Source: an uncultured Lachnospiraceae bacterium | Lineage (GTDB): Bacteria; Bacillota; Clostridia; Lachnospirales; Lachnospiraceae | Reading direction: 5' to 3' | NCBI GenBank assembly: GCA_902783935.1 | Contig: CACZTA010000046.1 | Span: 1-5,574, forward strand | DNA: 5,574 nt | In this document: positions 1 to 5,559 of the stretch, piece by piece | Layout of the letters: each line of letters opens with the position of its first letter | Position numbering within the stretch: the first letter of the stretch is position 1 | Notes under the pieces: model-generated | What the model was told of the DNA's origin: nothing | What the model saw: only the letters and a program-made list of their open reading frames with translations | Database searches by the model: none | Made by a program: the position numbers and the translations under genes

Positions 1-5
1 CGGAT

Positions 6-1772
6 TTATCCGTCATATCTGAAACTCAGCATCGTCATGTCATCGAACTGCTCGACATCTCCGACAAAACGATCGACCGTTTCTCCGACATTCACAAGAA
101 CCTCCCTGGCCGTGCCGTCAGGCCCGCTGTTAAGAGCCTCAACGATCCGGTCGGTTCCGAACATCTTTTTCTGTGCATCTGATGCTTCCGCGATGCCGTC
201 CGTATAAACAAACACTCTGTCACCCTTTTTCAGCTGCACAGTATATTCCGTGTACCGCGCGGTCTCCATCCCTCCGAGGACAAAGCCGTGTTTATCGCGC
301 AGGAGTTCAAACTCCCCGTCTGTCTTTAAGATCGGATACTCGTGCCCGGCGTTCGCGGCGGTCATGATGCCCGTCGAGAGTTCCACAATTCCCACCCAGG
401 CCGTCACGAACATTCCCTCCTGGTTATTCGCACACAGCGCCTTGTTGGTCTCCGTAAGGATTTCAGCAGGCCCGTCGCAGAGCATGGCGCAGTTCTGCAG
501 GATAACGGTCGTGATCATCATATACATGGAAGCCGGCACACCTTTTCCGGACACATCCGCGATCATCATGCAGAGATGATCATCATCAATCAGATAATAA
601 TTATACAGATCTCCCCCGACGGCTTTCGCCGGCTTCATTGAAGCATAAATATCGAATTCCGTCCTGTCCGGGAAGGGGGGATAATCATGCGGCAGCATGG
701 CGGACTGAATTCCGGCTGCCAGGGAAAGCTCGGTCTCAAGCCTCTCCTGTTCCGCGGTAAAAACCTGGATCCGGTTTACGTGCTCCTCGATTTCCTTTGT
801 CAGGTCGACAACATCCTTTGCGAGATCACCGATCTCATTCCGCATGCGGATCTCCGACAGATTTTTCGAAACCTTCCGGCTGTCCTTCGTCTCCTTATAG
901 AGAATGACATTTTTCTGCACCTTTTTCAGCGGCCGGATCACGAAGCCGGATGTCAGGGCCAGGCAGATATAAGACAGGATAATCTGGAAGAATACCGCAA
1001 ATCCGGTCGCCGTCCTGGTCTGGTCGTTCGCATCCTCCGCCACCCCGGACAGGCTGTATGTCAGGCCCGTGAGGACGGCATGTCCGTCGACTTCACCGAG
1101 ACAGCTGTAATAGTCGACATAGTTTCCGGCATTGGCCATCTGCGTGCCGTTCTTCATGGCATTGAGCATGGCGTTCTGCTGGCTCTCCCCGACTGTCACG
1201 GTTTTGCCGAGCGTATAAACTTCCTCATATTCCGTCCCGCGCACAGCCCCTTCATCCGCTGCACTGAACAGGAAAAACTGCTTGTCATAAGGTGCTTCCG
1301 TCATCACACAGAACAGGTAATCGACGTCATATGTCCTCTTGATTTCATTTACATGCGTAATCAGCCAGGAATAGGTGATCTCCGCAAAGAGTTTCTGGTC
1401 TTCCGGCGGCAGCTCCTCAATCTGTCCCGCATCGGCATATTTAATCTGTAATTCCGGATGCCGCTCACTCAGCAGGGCGCATTTTTTGAAAGTCTCCGTC
1501 TCCGTATTGAAGCCGACATCATATTCTATGTCCATTTCCTCCGAATGATTGTACCAGTAGCGGAGCAGCCAGTCACTCGCAGGATATTCGCGGACGGCGA
1601 GCATGACCTCTTTTGAAATCTCCACCGACCTGTTTTCTACCTGTTTCTTGACAAAAAGACCCGAAAAGGTACGCGTCAGCACGAACGTAAGCAGCCCGTT
1701 TGCAAGCACGCCGACTGCGAACAGAATCGCCAGCTGGCGAAGGATTCCCTTCTGTCTCAGTCTCCGGAACAT
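6..1772 (-). CDS. Membrane-bound SpoIIE/RsbU-type PP2C serine/threonine phosphatase with extracytoplasmic sensor and HAMP domain
   Basis: Complete 588-residue protein ending in TAA. Visible layout: a transmembrane helix at about 12-32, an extracytoplasmic region of roughly 220 residues (about 35-255), a second transmembrane helix at about 257-278, a HAMP-like segment at about 279-332 (Pro281, NEIGDL with Glu313), a helical linker (about 333-358, ending SLAAGIQSAMLP) and a C-terminal PP2C domain at about 370-586. Metal-binding and core motifs are present: AVGGDLY (Asp388), ADVSGKG (Asp406), NAGHEYP (475-480), YTDGIAEA (Asp525) and QFDDMTM (Asp577/Asp578), so the phosphatase should be active. 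Family knowledge: such proteins dephosphorylate STAS-domain anti-anti-sigma factors (RsbV/SpoIIAA type) to release a sigma factor in response to a signal. No such partner lies in this window, so the target is unknown. The sensor region is Cache-like in arrangement, but I cannot assign a family. The start at 1772 has GGGAG 6 nt upstream, directly after the mscS stop, implying translational coupling. Confidence 0.93.
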   Translation of the reverse strand: MFRRLRQKGILRQLAILFAVGVLANGLLTFVLTRTFSGLFVKKQVENRSVEISKEVMLAVREYPASDWLLRYWYNHSEEMDIEYDVGFNTETETFKKCALLSERHPELQIKYADAGQIEELPPEDQKLFAEITYSWLITHVNEIKRTYDVDYLFCVMTEAPYDKQFFLFSAADEGAVRGTEYEEVYTLGKTVTVGESQQNAMLNAMKNGTQMANAGNYVDYYSCLGEVDGHAVLTGLTYSLSGVAEDANDQTRTATGFAVFFQIILSYICLALTSGFVIRPLKKVQKNVILYKETKDSRKVSKNLSEIRMRNEIGDLAKDVVDLTKEIEEHVNRIQVFTAEQERLETELSLAAGIQSAMLPHDYPPFPDRTEFDIYASMKPAKAVGGDLYNYYLIDDDHLCMMIADVSGKGVPASMYMMITTVILQNCAMLCDGPAEILTETNKALCANNQEGMFVTAWVGIVELSTGIMTAANAGHEYPILKTDGEFELLRDKHGFVLGGMETARYTEYTVQLKKGDRVFVYTDGIAEASDAQKKMFGTDRIVEALNSGPDGTAREVLVNVGETVDRFVGDVEQFDDMTMLSFRYDG

Positions 1773-1778
1773 AAATCA

Positions 1779-1783
1779 CTCCC
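1779..1783 (-). promoter_or_regulatory. Ribosome binding site of the phosphatase gene, abutting the mscS stop
   Basis: Minus-strand GGGAG lies 6 nt before the ATG at 1772 and immediately follows the TAA stop of mscS (1784-1786). The 11-bp gap leaves no room for a promoter, so ribosomes finishing mscS can reinitiate here. This supports the chosen start and co-expression of the two genes. Confidence 0.8.
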
Positions 1784-2656
1784 TTATTTCACCACCTGCA
1801 TATGCGGGTACGCAAATTCCACATCCTCTTCCAGGCTGAACCGCATCACAATATCCCTTCTGATATCACTGCAGGCTGAAAAGTTTTCTTCCACGGTCAG
1901 TGTCATCACAGCCGCCCTCAGGGCGATGCCGTTTTCACCGAGATCCCTCACCATCACCGTCACCGGGTCGGTGATCTGTTTCTCCTCCCTGGCCTTCTTC
2001 ACGAGCGGATGGTCCAGGATCGTCTGCTCCACAATCCGGATCGCTTTTCCGAGATCCGATTCATAAGTGACGGACAGATCCAGGAAACTCGAGCTGGCTG
2101 CGCTTGCATCGAAGTAATTGTTGTCGATCACACAGAGATCCATTTTTGTGTTCGGCACGATGATGTGGGATGAATTCATAACATTCTGGATCACCGTACT
2201 CCGCAGATCTATCGATTTCACATAACCCGTTATGCGCTCACCGTCGATGACGGTATGGATCCGGTCCCCGATCTGAAAGGGGTTGAACATCGACAGGATC
2301 AGTCCGTGGACAATGTTGCTTAAGCCCTCCTGAAAAACGAAGCCCAGTACGACGACCAGGAGCGACGACGACATCAGGATCTGGCTCGCAATGCCGGCAA
2401 CCGTCTCCGACAGCGTCACGATCCGGATGGCAAGCGTCACGACGATGAACGCCTTGATGCAGCCTTTCAGGAACCCGAACTGGAGGCTGTGCCGCTTTTT
2501 CCGGTCAAACGGCAGGAAAATAAGGTCCACCGCCTTGACCGCTATAATCATGATGACTAACAGAAAAAGCGCATAATGCACTTTATCCGATGTTGCCATC
2601 TGCAGGACAGTCTTCGCCGTTCCCTTCAGCTCCTCATAATTCTCCAGATTCTCCAT
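1784..2656 (-). CDS. Small-conductance mechanosensitive channel of the MscS family
   Basis: Complete 290-residue protein, close to the 286 residues of E. coli MscS. Three hydrophobic segments are seen: about 27-49, 66-83 and the pore helix at about 90-122. The pore helix runs into the family hallmark QEGLSNIVHG (109-118), followed by MFNPFQIGDRI (123-133) opening the beta domain, IIVPNTKM (165-172), and a cytoplasmic alpha/beta domain to the end. Family role: an inner-membrane channel that opens under membrane tension to release solutes on hypo-osmotic shock. The pore-lining TM3a lacks the Gly/Ala-rich pattern of E. coli MscS (SSSLLVVVLGF instead), and the residue matching E. coli Gly113 appears to be Glu110, so gating or conductance may differ. 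GGAGG lies 5 nt before the ATG. It is probably cotranscribed with the downstream phosphatase gene. Transcription must come through the hairpin after pgi or from an unseen promoter within the pgi 3' end. Confidence 0.93.
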   Translation of the reverse strand: MENLENYEELKGTAKTVLQMATSDKVHYALFLLVIMIIAVKAVDLIFLPFDRKKRHSLQFGFLKGCIKAFIVVTLAIRIVTLSETVAGIASQILMSSSLLVVVLGFVFQEGLSNIVHGLILSMFNPFQIGDRIHTVIDGERITGYVKSIDLRSTVIQNVMNSSHIIVPNTKMDLCVIDNNYFDASAASSSFLDLSVTYESDLGKAIRIVEQTILDHPLVKKAREEKQITDPVTVMVRDLGENGIALRAAVMTLTVEENFSACSDIRRDIVMRFSLEEDVEFAYPHMQVVK

Positions 2657-2661
2657 CAGGT

Positions 2662-2666
2662 CCTCC
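2662..2666 (-). promoter_or_regulatory. Ribosome binding site of mscS
   Basis: Minus-strand GGAGG (within GGGAGGA) lies 5 nt before the ATG at 2656 and fixes that start. It begins 16 nt downstream of the 3' edge of the GC hairpin at 2683-2704, so the hairpin would form just ahead of the initiating ribosome. Confidence 0.75.
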
Positions 2667-2676
2667 CTGCCGTCCG

Positions 2677-2704
2677 AAAACAGGGCCGCGCACCGGCGCG
2701 GCCC
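2677..2704 (-). terminator. GC-rich hairpin plus short U tract after pgi (intrinsic terminator or attenuator)
   Basis: Perfect 9-bp inverted repeat GGGCCGCGC / GCGCGGCCC (2683-2691 and 2696-2704) with a 4-nt loop. In the minus-strand RNA it is followed by UGUUUU (2682-2677). It sits 20 nt past the pgi TGA. The stem is strong but the U tract is short and interrupted, so termination may be partial. Because the next gene starts only 20 bp beyond the U tract and no promoter is visible in between, leaky termination (attenuation) is a plausible way to lower mscS expression relative to pgi. Confidence 0.72.
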
Positions 2705-2724
2705 CGCATCCTCTCAACCTTCAT

Positions 2725-4305
2725 TCAGATATTCAGGAGTTCGCTGTAGACCGCCAGTGCGCCGTCTGTCTCATGGGCCAGCACTTTCTTTGCAAGCACC
2801 TTCCCGAGCTGCACACCTTCCTGGTCGAAGCTGTTGACATTCCAGATAAAGCCCTGGAACATCACTTTGTTTTCGAAATGGGCCAGCAGCGCGCCGAGTG
2901 CTTCCGGCGTCAGTTCCTCCCCGATGATAATGCTGGAAGGACGGCCGCCCTCGAAATTCTTATTGAGGTTTTCATCTTCTTTGCCGCAGGCAAATGCCAC
3001 GATCTGGGCGGCGACATTTGCGCAGAGCTTCTCCTGGCTCGTGCTGCCCTGGATATCCACGTCATTCCCGATCTGGCTCTTCCGGAATCCGACAAACTGC
3101 AGCGGGATAATCGTCTTGCCCTGATGGAGCAGCTGATAGAAGGAATGCTGTCCGTTTGTGCCGGGTTCTCCGAAAATGACCGGTCCCGTCACATAATCAA
3201 CCGGTTCGCCGAAACGGTTCACGGACTTGCCGTTCGATTCCATGTCGAGCTGCTGGAGGTGCGCCGGGAAGCGGGCGAGCGCCTGTGAGTAAGGCAGGAC
3301 GGCCGTTGATTCCATGCCGAGCACATTTCTCTCATAAACGCCGATCAGGGCATCCAGCATCGCCGCATTTTTCATCGGGTCAGAGCACGCCGCGTTCTTA
3401 TCCTCTTCCGCCGCGCCCTTCAGGAACGCGTCAAACACTTCCGGCCCGAATGCGAGGGACAGGACGGCGCCGCCGACCGCGGAAGTAGAGGAATAGCGTC
3501 CGCCGATATAGTCATCCATGAAGAATGCAGCCAGATAATCCGCGCTCTTCGCCAGCGGCGAGGTCTCGCTCGTCACGGCGATCATGTGCTTCGACGGGTC
3601 AAGGCCGGCCTTTTCGAGCGCGTTCTTCACGAAGGATTCATTTGTCAGTGTCTCAAGCGTCGTGCCTGATTTGGAGACCAGCACGAAAATAGAATGGGCG
3701 ACATCGATCGAACCGAGCACTGCGGATGCGTCATCCGGGTCGACATTGCTGATGAATTTCGCTTCCATCTTCAGCGCGTCATGCTTTCTGGCCCAGTTCT
3801 CAAGCGCGATATACATGGCGCGGGGGCCGAGGTCGCTGCCGCCGATCCCGATCTGGACAACGGTCGTAAACTTCTCGCCCGCTGCATTTGCGATTTCACC
3901 CGCATGAACCTTCGCGGCAAATGCTGCAATCTTTTCCTGCTGTTCCGTGTAGAAGGCCCGCTTGTTGACGCCGTCGGCGATGACATCGCTGCCGAGCTGG
4001 CCTCTGCAGAGATGATGAAGGACCAGGCGCTTTTCTCCGGTATTGATCACTGCACCTTCATACAGTTCTTTAAACTTCTCCGCAAGCTCAGCCTCACCGG
4101 CAAGTTTTACGAGCGCCGCAAGTATGTCGTCGTCGACAGCTCTCGCTGCATAGTTAAATGCCAGTCCCCCCGCCATCGGAACGCTGTACTTCCTGACACG
4201 CTCAGCGCCGTTCTCTCCGGTCATTACATCCTTCAGGTCCACGCGTGCTGTCGATGCAAGTGCGGCAAAAGATGTCAGTTTATCCATATTTTTCCAGTTC
4301 GCCAT
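2725..4305 (-). CDS. pgi: Glucose-6-phosphate isomerase
   Basis: Interconverts glucose 6-phosphate and fructose 6-phosphate in the cytoplasm (glycolysis, gluconeogenesis). With the start at 4305 (MANWKNMDKL) it is 526 residues. Seen: QIGIGGSDLGPR (about 151-162), phosphate-binding SKSGTTLET (211-219), signature 1 IGGRYSSTSAVGG (from about 267, Arg270), the QQLDMESNGKSVNR stretch with catalytic Glu356, GTNGQHSFYQ with His387, and signature 2 SFDQEGVQLGK with catalytic Lys502. Catalytic residues are intact. Gln499 stands where the usual signature 2 (GVExxK) has Glu. The frame stays open to an ATG at 4401, but that codon overlaps the promoter -35 hexamer. The 4305 ATG has GGAGG 9 nt upstream and is conserved-looking, so I chose it. 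Length and motifs fit the long Pgi type rather than the roughly 450-residue form common in Bacillota. Expressed from its own promoter at 4373-4401, downstream of the lacI-like gene. Confidence 0.97.
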   Translation of the reverse strand: MANWKNMDKLTSFAALASTARVDLKDVMTGENGAERVRKYSVPMAGGLAFNYAARAVDDDILAALVKLAGEAELAEKFKELYEGAVINTGEKRLVLHHLCRGQLGSDVIADGVNKRAFYTEQQEKIAAFAAKVHAGEIANAAGEKFTTVVQIGIGGSDLGPRAMYIALENWARKHDALKMEAKFISNVDPDDASAVLGSIDVAHSIFVLVSKSGTTLETLTNESFVKNALEKAGLDPSKHMIAVTSETSPLAKSADYLAAFFMDDYIGGRYSSTSAVGGAVLSLAFGPEVFDAFLKGAAEEDKNAACSDPMKNAAMLDALIGVYERNVLGMESTAVLPYSQALARFPAHLQQLDMESNGKSVNRFGEPVDYVTGPVIFGEPGTNGQHSFYQLLHQGKTIIPLQFVGFRKSQIGNDVDIQGSTSQEKLCANVAAQIVAFACGKEDENLNKNFEGGRPSSIIIGEELTPEALGALLAHFENKVMFQGFIWNVNSFDQEGVQLGKVLAKKVLAHETDGALAVYSELLNI

Positions 4306-4314
4306 GCTCCGTTT

Positions 4315-4319
4315 CCTCC
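4315..4319 (-). promoter_or_regulatory. Ribosome binding site that fixes the pgi start
   Basis: Minus-strand CGGAGGAAACGGAGC precedes the ATG at 4305, with GGAGG 9 nt upstream of it. The alternative in-frame ATG codons at 4401 and 4341 have no comparable site, and the first overlaps the promoter, so the 526-residue form is the supported product. Confidence 0.8.
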
Positions 4320-4333
4320 GTTCTTCTGAACAC

Positions 4334-4354
4334 TGCGGCATATCGTCAGCCGCA
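4334..4354 (-). other. Small stem-loop in the pgi 5' untranslated region
   Basis: Inverted repeat TGCGGC / GCCGCA (4334-4339, 4349-4354) with a 9-nt loop lies between the predicted pgi transcription start (about 4366) and the ribosome binding site. There is no U tract, so it is not a terminator. It could stabilise the mRNA 5' end or be chance. Confidence 0.35.
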
Positions 4355-4372
4355 ATTGCTTCTGTACCGAAT

Positions 4373-4401
4373 ATTATAGCATACGAAGGCCCTTCCGTCA
4401 T
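4373..4401 (-). promoter_or_regulatory. Sigma-70/SigA-type promoter of pgi with extended -10
   Basis: On the minus strand a perfect -10 hexamer TATAAT (4373-4378) is preceded by TGC, an extended -10. A 17-bp spacer separates it from ATGACG (4396-4401), which matches the -35 consensus TTGACA at four of six positions. Predicted start is near 4366, giving an untranslated leader of about 60 nt before the pgi ATG. This means pgi can be transcribed independently of the upstream lacI-like gene. Confidence 0.8.
4385..4395. promoter_or_regulatory. Palindrome within the pgi promoter spacer (possible operator)
   Basis: GAAGG-C-CCTTC is an 11-bp palindrome with 5-bp arms lying entirely between the -35 and -10 hexamers of the pgi promoter. 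A dimeric repressor bound there would block RNA polymerase. Its centre differs from the central CG typical of LacI-family operators, so if it is an operator it may serve another regulator. Chance occurrence is possible. Confidence 0.3.
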
Positions 4402-4416
4402 TCGAAAAACAATCTG

Positions 4417-5448
4417 CTACGGCCGGTCTCCGGCGGTCAGGTCCTTCACCGAACCTCCGGGCAGGAGCCTGCCTTCCACCACCGCCCGCTCGACGAGTGT
4501 CGTCTTTGGCTTCTCGATCAGGCTGATCAGCTTCTCCGCCGCTTTTTCCCCGATCAGGGCAGCATTCTGTTCAATCGTCGTGATCTGCGGCTCCAGATAC
4601 TTTGCGACGTCGATGCCGTCATATCCGGCCATGGAGATGTCATCCGGCACCGAAAGGCCTCTTTCCCGGAATACATTCAGTCCCCCGAGTGCCGCCAGGT
4701 CATCCGGGTAGATAATGCAGGTCGGCGGATCCGGGAGCGCCAGCAGCTCACGGGTCAGTTCCGCGCATCTCACCGGGTTGCGGTAATCGCCCGCGATCAT
4801 ATACTCTTCGCGAACCGGAATGCCCAGTTCCTCCATCGTACTGTAGAAGGACACCATCCTGTTCCTCGTCGGGGTCGACCGGTCGCCGCCGTTTATGTAG
4901 GCGATTTTCGTGTGGCCTCTCCCGGCTATGTAGGAAACCAGGTCGTGCATGCCTTTGACATTGTCGGAAACGACAGAGGGCTTATAATCGAAGCTCGTGT
5001 CAATCGTGACGACCGGCAGGTCGCTCTTCAGGAGCTCCGCCACATCATCCTGTTCAAAATCAATATGCGCGATGACCACCCCGTCGACCCCTCTCGACCG
5101 GCTGTGCTCAAGATACGTCATCTTCTGTCTGAGTGAATCACTGCAGTTAATGAACGTGAGGTCATAGCCGCATTCCTCTGCGGCGACCTTGAATCCGTCC
5201 AGCACACGGGCAAAATAATCGTGTGTCAGGCCGTTTCTCGCCCTGTCGACAAAAAGCGCGCCGATATTATAAGTGCGGTTCGTCTTCAGCGCCCTGGCTG
5301 AGGCATTCGGAAAATAACCGAGCTCCTGCGCCTTGCGGCGGACGATCTTTTTCGTCGCTTCACTGATATCGCTCTGATTATTCAGCGCCTTGCTCACGGT
5401 CGCGATCGACACGCCGCAGCTGGACGCAATATCTTTCATGGAAACCAT
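4417..5448 (-). CDS. LacI-family transcriptional regulator
   Basis: Complete 343-residue protein, the standard length for the family. N-terminal LacI helix-turn-helix (about 4-27: MKDIASSCGVSIATVSKALN), family-typical continuation to ELGYFPNASARALKT, where the hinge helix lies (about 48-56), then a periplasmic-binding-protein-like effector domain (about 61-330) with VDGVVIAHID, IIYPDDLAALGG and ISMAGYDGIDVAKYLEPQITTIEQ, ending RLLPGGS. Members bind operator DNA as dimers or tetramers and are released or activated by a sugar or sugar phosphate. The effector cannot be read from sequence. Arg195/Arg197 in TRNR and Asp277 of GYDG fall where ligand contacts usually occur. AAAGGAGGA with 7-nt spacing supports the first Met. 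The second Met (residue 4) would be too distant. The gene precedes pgi by 111 bp on the same strand, so it may control itself, pgi or unseen genes to the right. Confidence 0.95.
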   Translation of the reverse strand: MVSMKDIASSCGVSIATVSKALNNQSDISEATKKIVRRKAQELGYFPNASARALKTNRTYNIGALFVDRARNGLTHDYFARVLDGFKVAAEECGYDLTFINCSDSLRQKMTYLEHSRSRGVDGVVIAHIDFEQDDVAELLKSDLPVVTIDTSFDYKPSVVSDNVKGMHDLVSYIAGRGHTKIAYINGGDRSTPTRNRMVSFYSTMEELGIPVREEYMIAGDYRNPVRCAELTRELLALPDPPTCIIYPDDLAALGGLNVFRERGLSVPDDISMAGYDGIDVAKYLEPQITTIEQNAALIGEKAAEKLISLIEKPKTTLVERAVVEGRLLPGGSVKDLTAGDRP

Positions 5449-5450
5449 AT

Positions 5451-5501
5451 ACGTTCCTCCTTTGCACCGGCTTCATCAGGAACGTCCGGCGTTCCGCCGG
5501 A
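5451..5501 (-). promoter_or_regulatory. Structured leader of the lacI-like gene with competing hairpins
   Basis: Three perfect pairings compete in the minus-strand RNA. Hairpin A: UCCGGCG-GAA-CGCCGGA (5485-5501, 7 bp). Hairpin B: GGAACG-CCGGA-CGUUCC (5479-5495, 6 bp), overlapping A. Pairing C: ACGUUCCU (5478-5485) with AGGAACGU (5451-5458), 8 bp, which covers the last three bases of the GGAGG Shine-Dalgarno (5456-5460) with a 19-nt loop. B and C share CGUUCC and exclude one another, while A disrupts B and so would favour C. This is seen directly. That it regulates translation is inference. Confidence 0.4.
5456..5460 (-). promoter_or_regulatory. Ribosome binding site of the lacI-like gene
   Basis: Minus-strand AAAGGAGGA contains GGAGG 7 nt before the ATG at 5448, a near-ideal site that selects the first of two closely spaced Met codons. 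Part of it is complementary to an upstream leader element at 5478-5485. Confidence 0.8.
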
Positions 5502-5538
5502 GGCTTTAAGAAACACAGGCTCAGGGTATCCCCTCCTT

Positions 5539-5546
5539 AAACGTTT
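5539..5546. promoter_or_regulatory. AAACGTTT palindrome, candidate LacI-family autoregulatory operator
   Basis: An 8-bp perfect palindrome with the central CG typical of LacI-family operators. The minus-strand context TGGAAACGTTTAAG matches the left half of the cre/LacI-type pattern (TGnAAnCG) but not the outer right half. It lies 8 bp downstream of the TATATT -10-like element, about where transcription of the lacI-like gene would start. That is a classic repressor position. Autoregulation is inferred. Confidence 0.45.
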
Positions 5547-5553
5547 CCACAAC

Positions 5554-5559
5554 AATATA
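5554..5559 (-). promoter_or_regulatory. Probable -10 element of the lacI-like gene (promoter cut by window end)
   Basis: Minus-strand TATATT matches TATAAT at five of six positions within an AT-rich stretch. A -35 at 17-bp spacing would fall at about 5577-5582, outside the window, so only half the promoter can be judged. Predicted start near 5547 gives a leader of about 100 nt. Confidence 0.45.

Noticed and set aside
511..590. Recurrent GATCATCAT-like copies (three within about 80 bases)
   Set aside because: They encode Met-Met-Ile and Asp-Asp-Asp-His runs of the conserved PP2C domain, so the repetition follows from protein sequence and codon choice.
687..1451. Plus-strand open frame of 254 codons opposite the phosphatase gene
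   Set aside because: It lies wholly antisense to a gene with clear conserved domains. Its translation shows no recognisable domain, and long antisense frames are expected in GC-rich coding DNA. No good ribosome binding site or promoter was seen.
2655..2723. Small frame of 22 codons from the ATG just after the pgi stop, ending TGA overlapping the mscS ATG
   Set aside because: No ribosome binding site of its own apart from pgi sequence, and it runs through the terminator hairpin, giving an arginine-rich low-information peptide.
2590..3288. Plus-strand open frame of 232 codons across the mscS start, the terminator hairpin and the pgi 3' end
   Set aside because: It is antisense to two certain genes and to the intergenic hairpin, and its proline/cysteine/histidine-rich composition looks like a shadow frame.
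3694..4329. Plus-strand open frame of 211 codons opposite the pgi 5' half
   Set aside because: Antisense to well-conserved pgi sequence, with no domain and no supported start signal.
4306..4401. N-terminal extension of pgi from the ATG at 4401 (32 extra residues)
   Set aside because: The upstream ATG overlaps the -35 hexamer of the pgi promoter and would not be in the transcript. It has no ribosome binding site, whereas the ATG at 4305 does.
4408..4434. Possible terminator at the end of the lacI-like gene: GCCGG-AGA-CCGGC hairpin (4422-4434) with a TTTTT run further on
   Set aside because: The stem is only 5 bp with a 3-nt loop inside the coding end, and the T run begins about a dozen bases after it, so it lacks the geometry of an intrinsic terminator.
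5436..5516. Upstream small frame of 26 codons beginning GTG in the lacI-like leader and overlapping its start, with an AAGGAGGGG before it (5530-5538)
   Set aside because: The Shine-Dalgarno-like run is 15 nt from the GTG, too far for efficient use, and the peptide is unremarkable. It is a leader-peptide candidate only if conserved in relatives.
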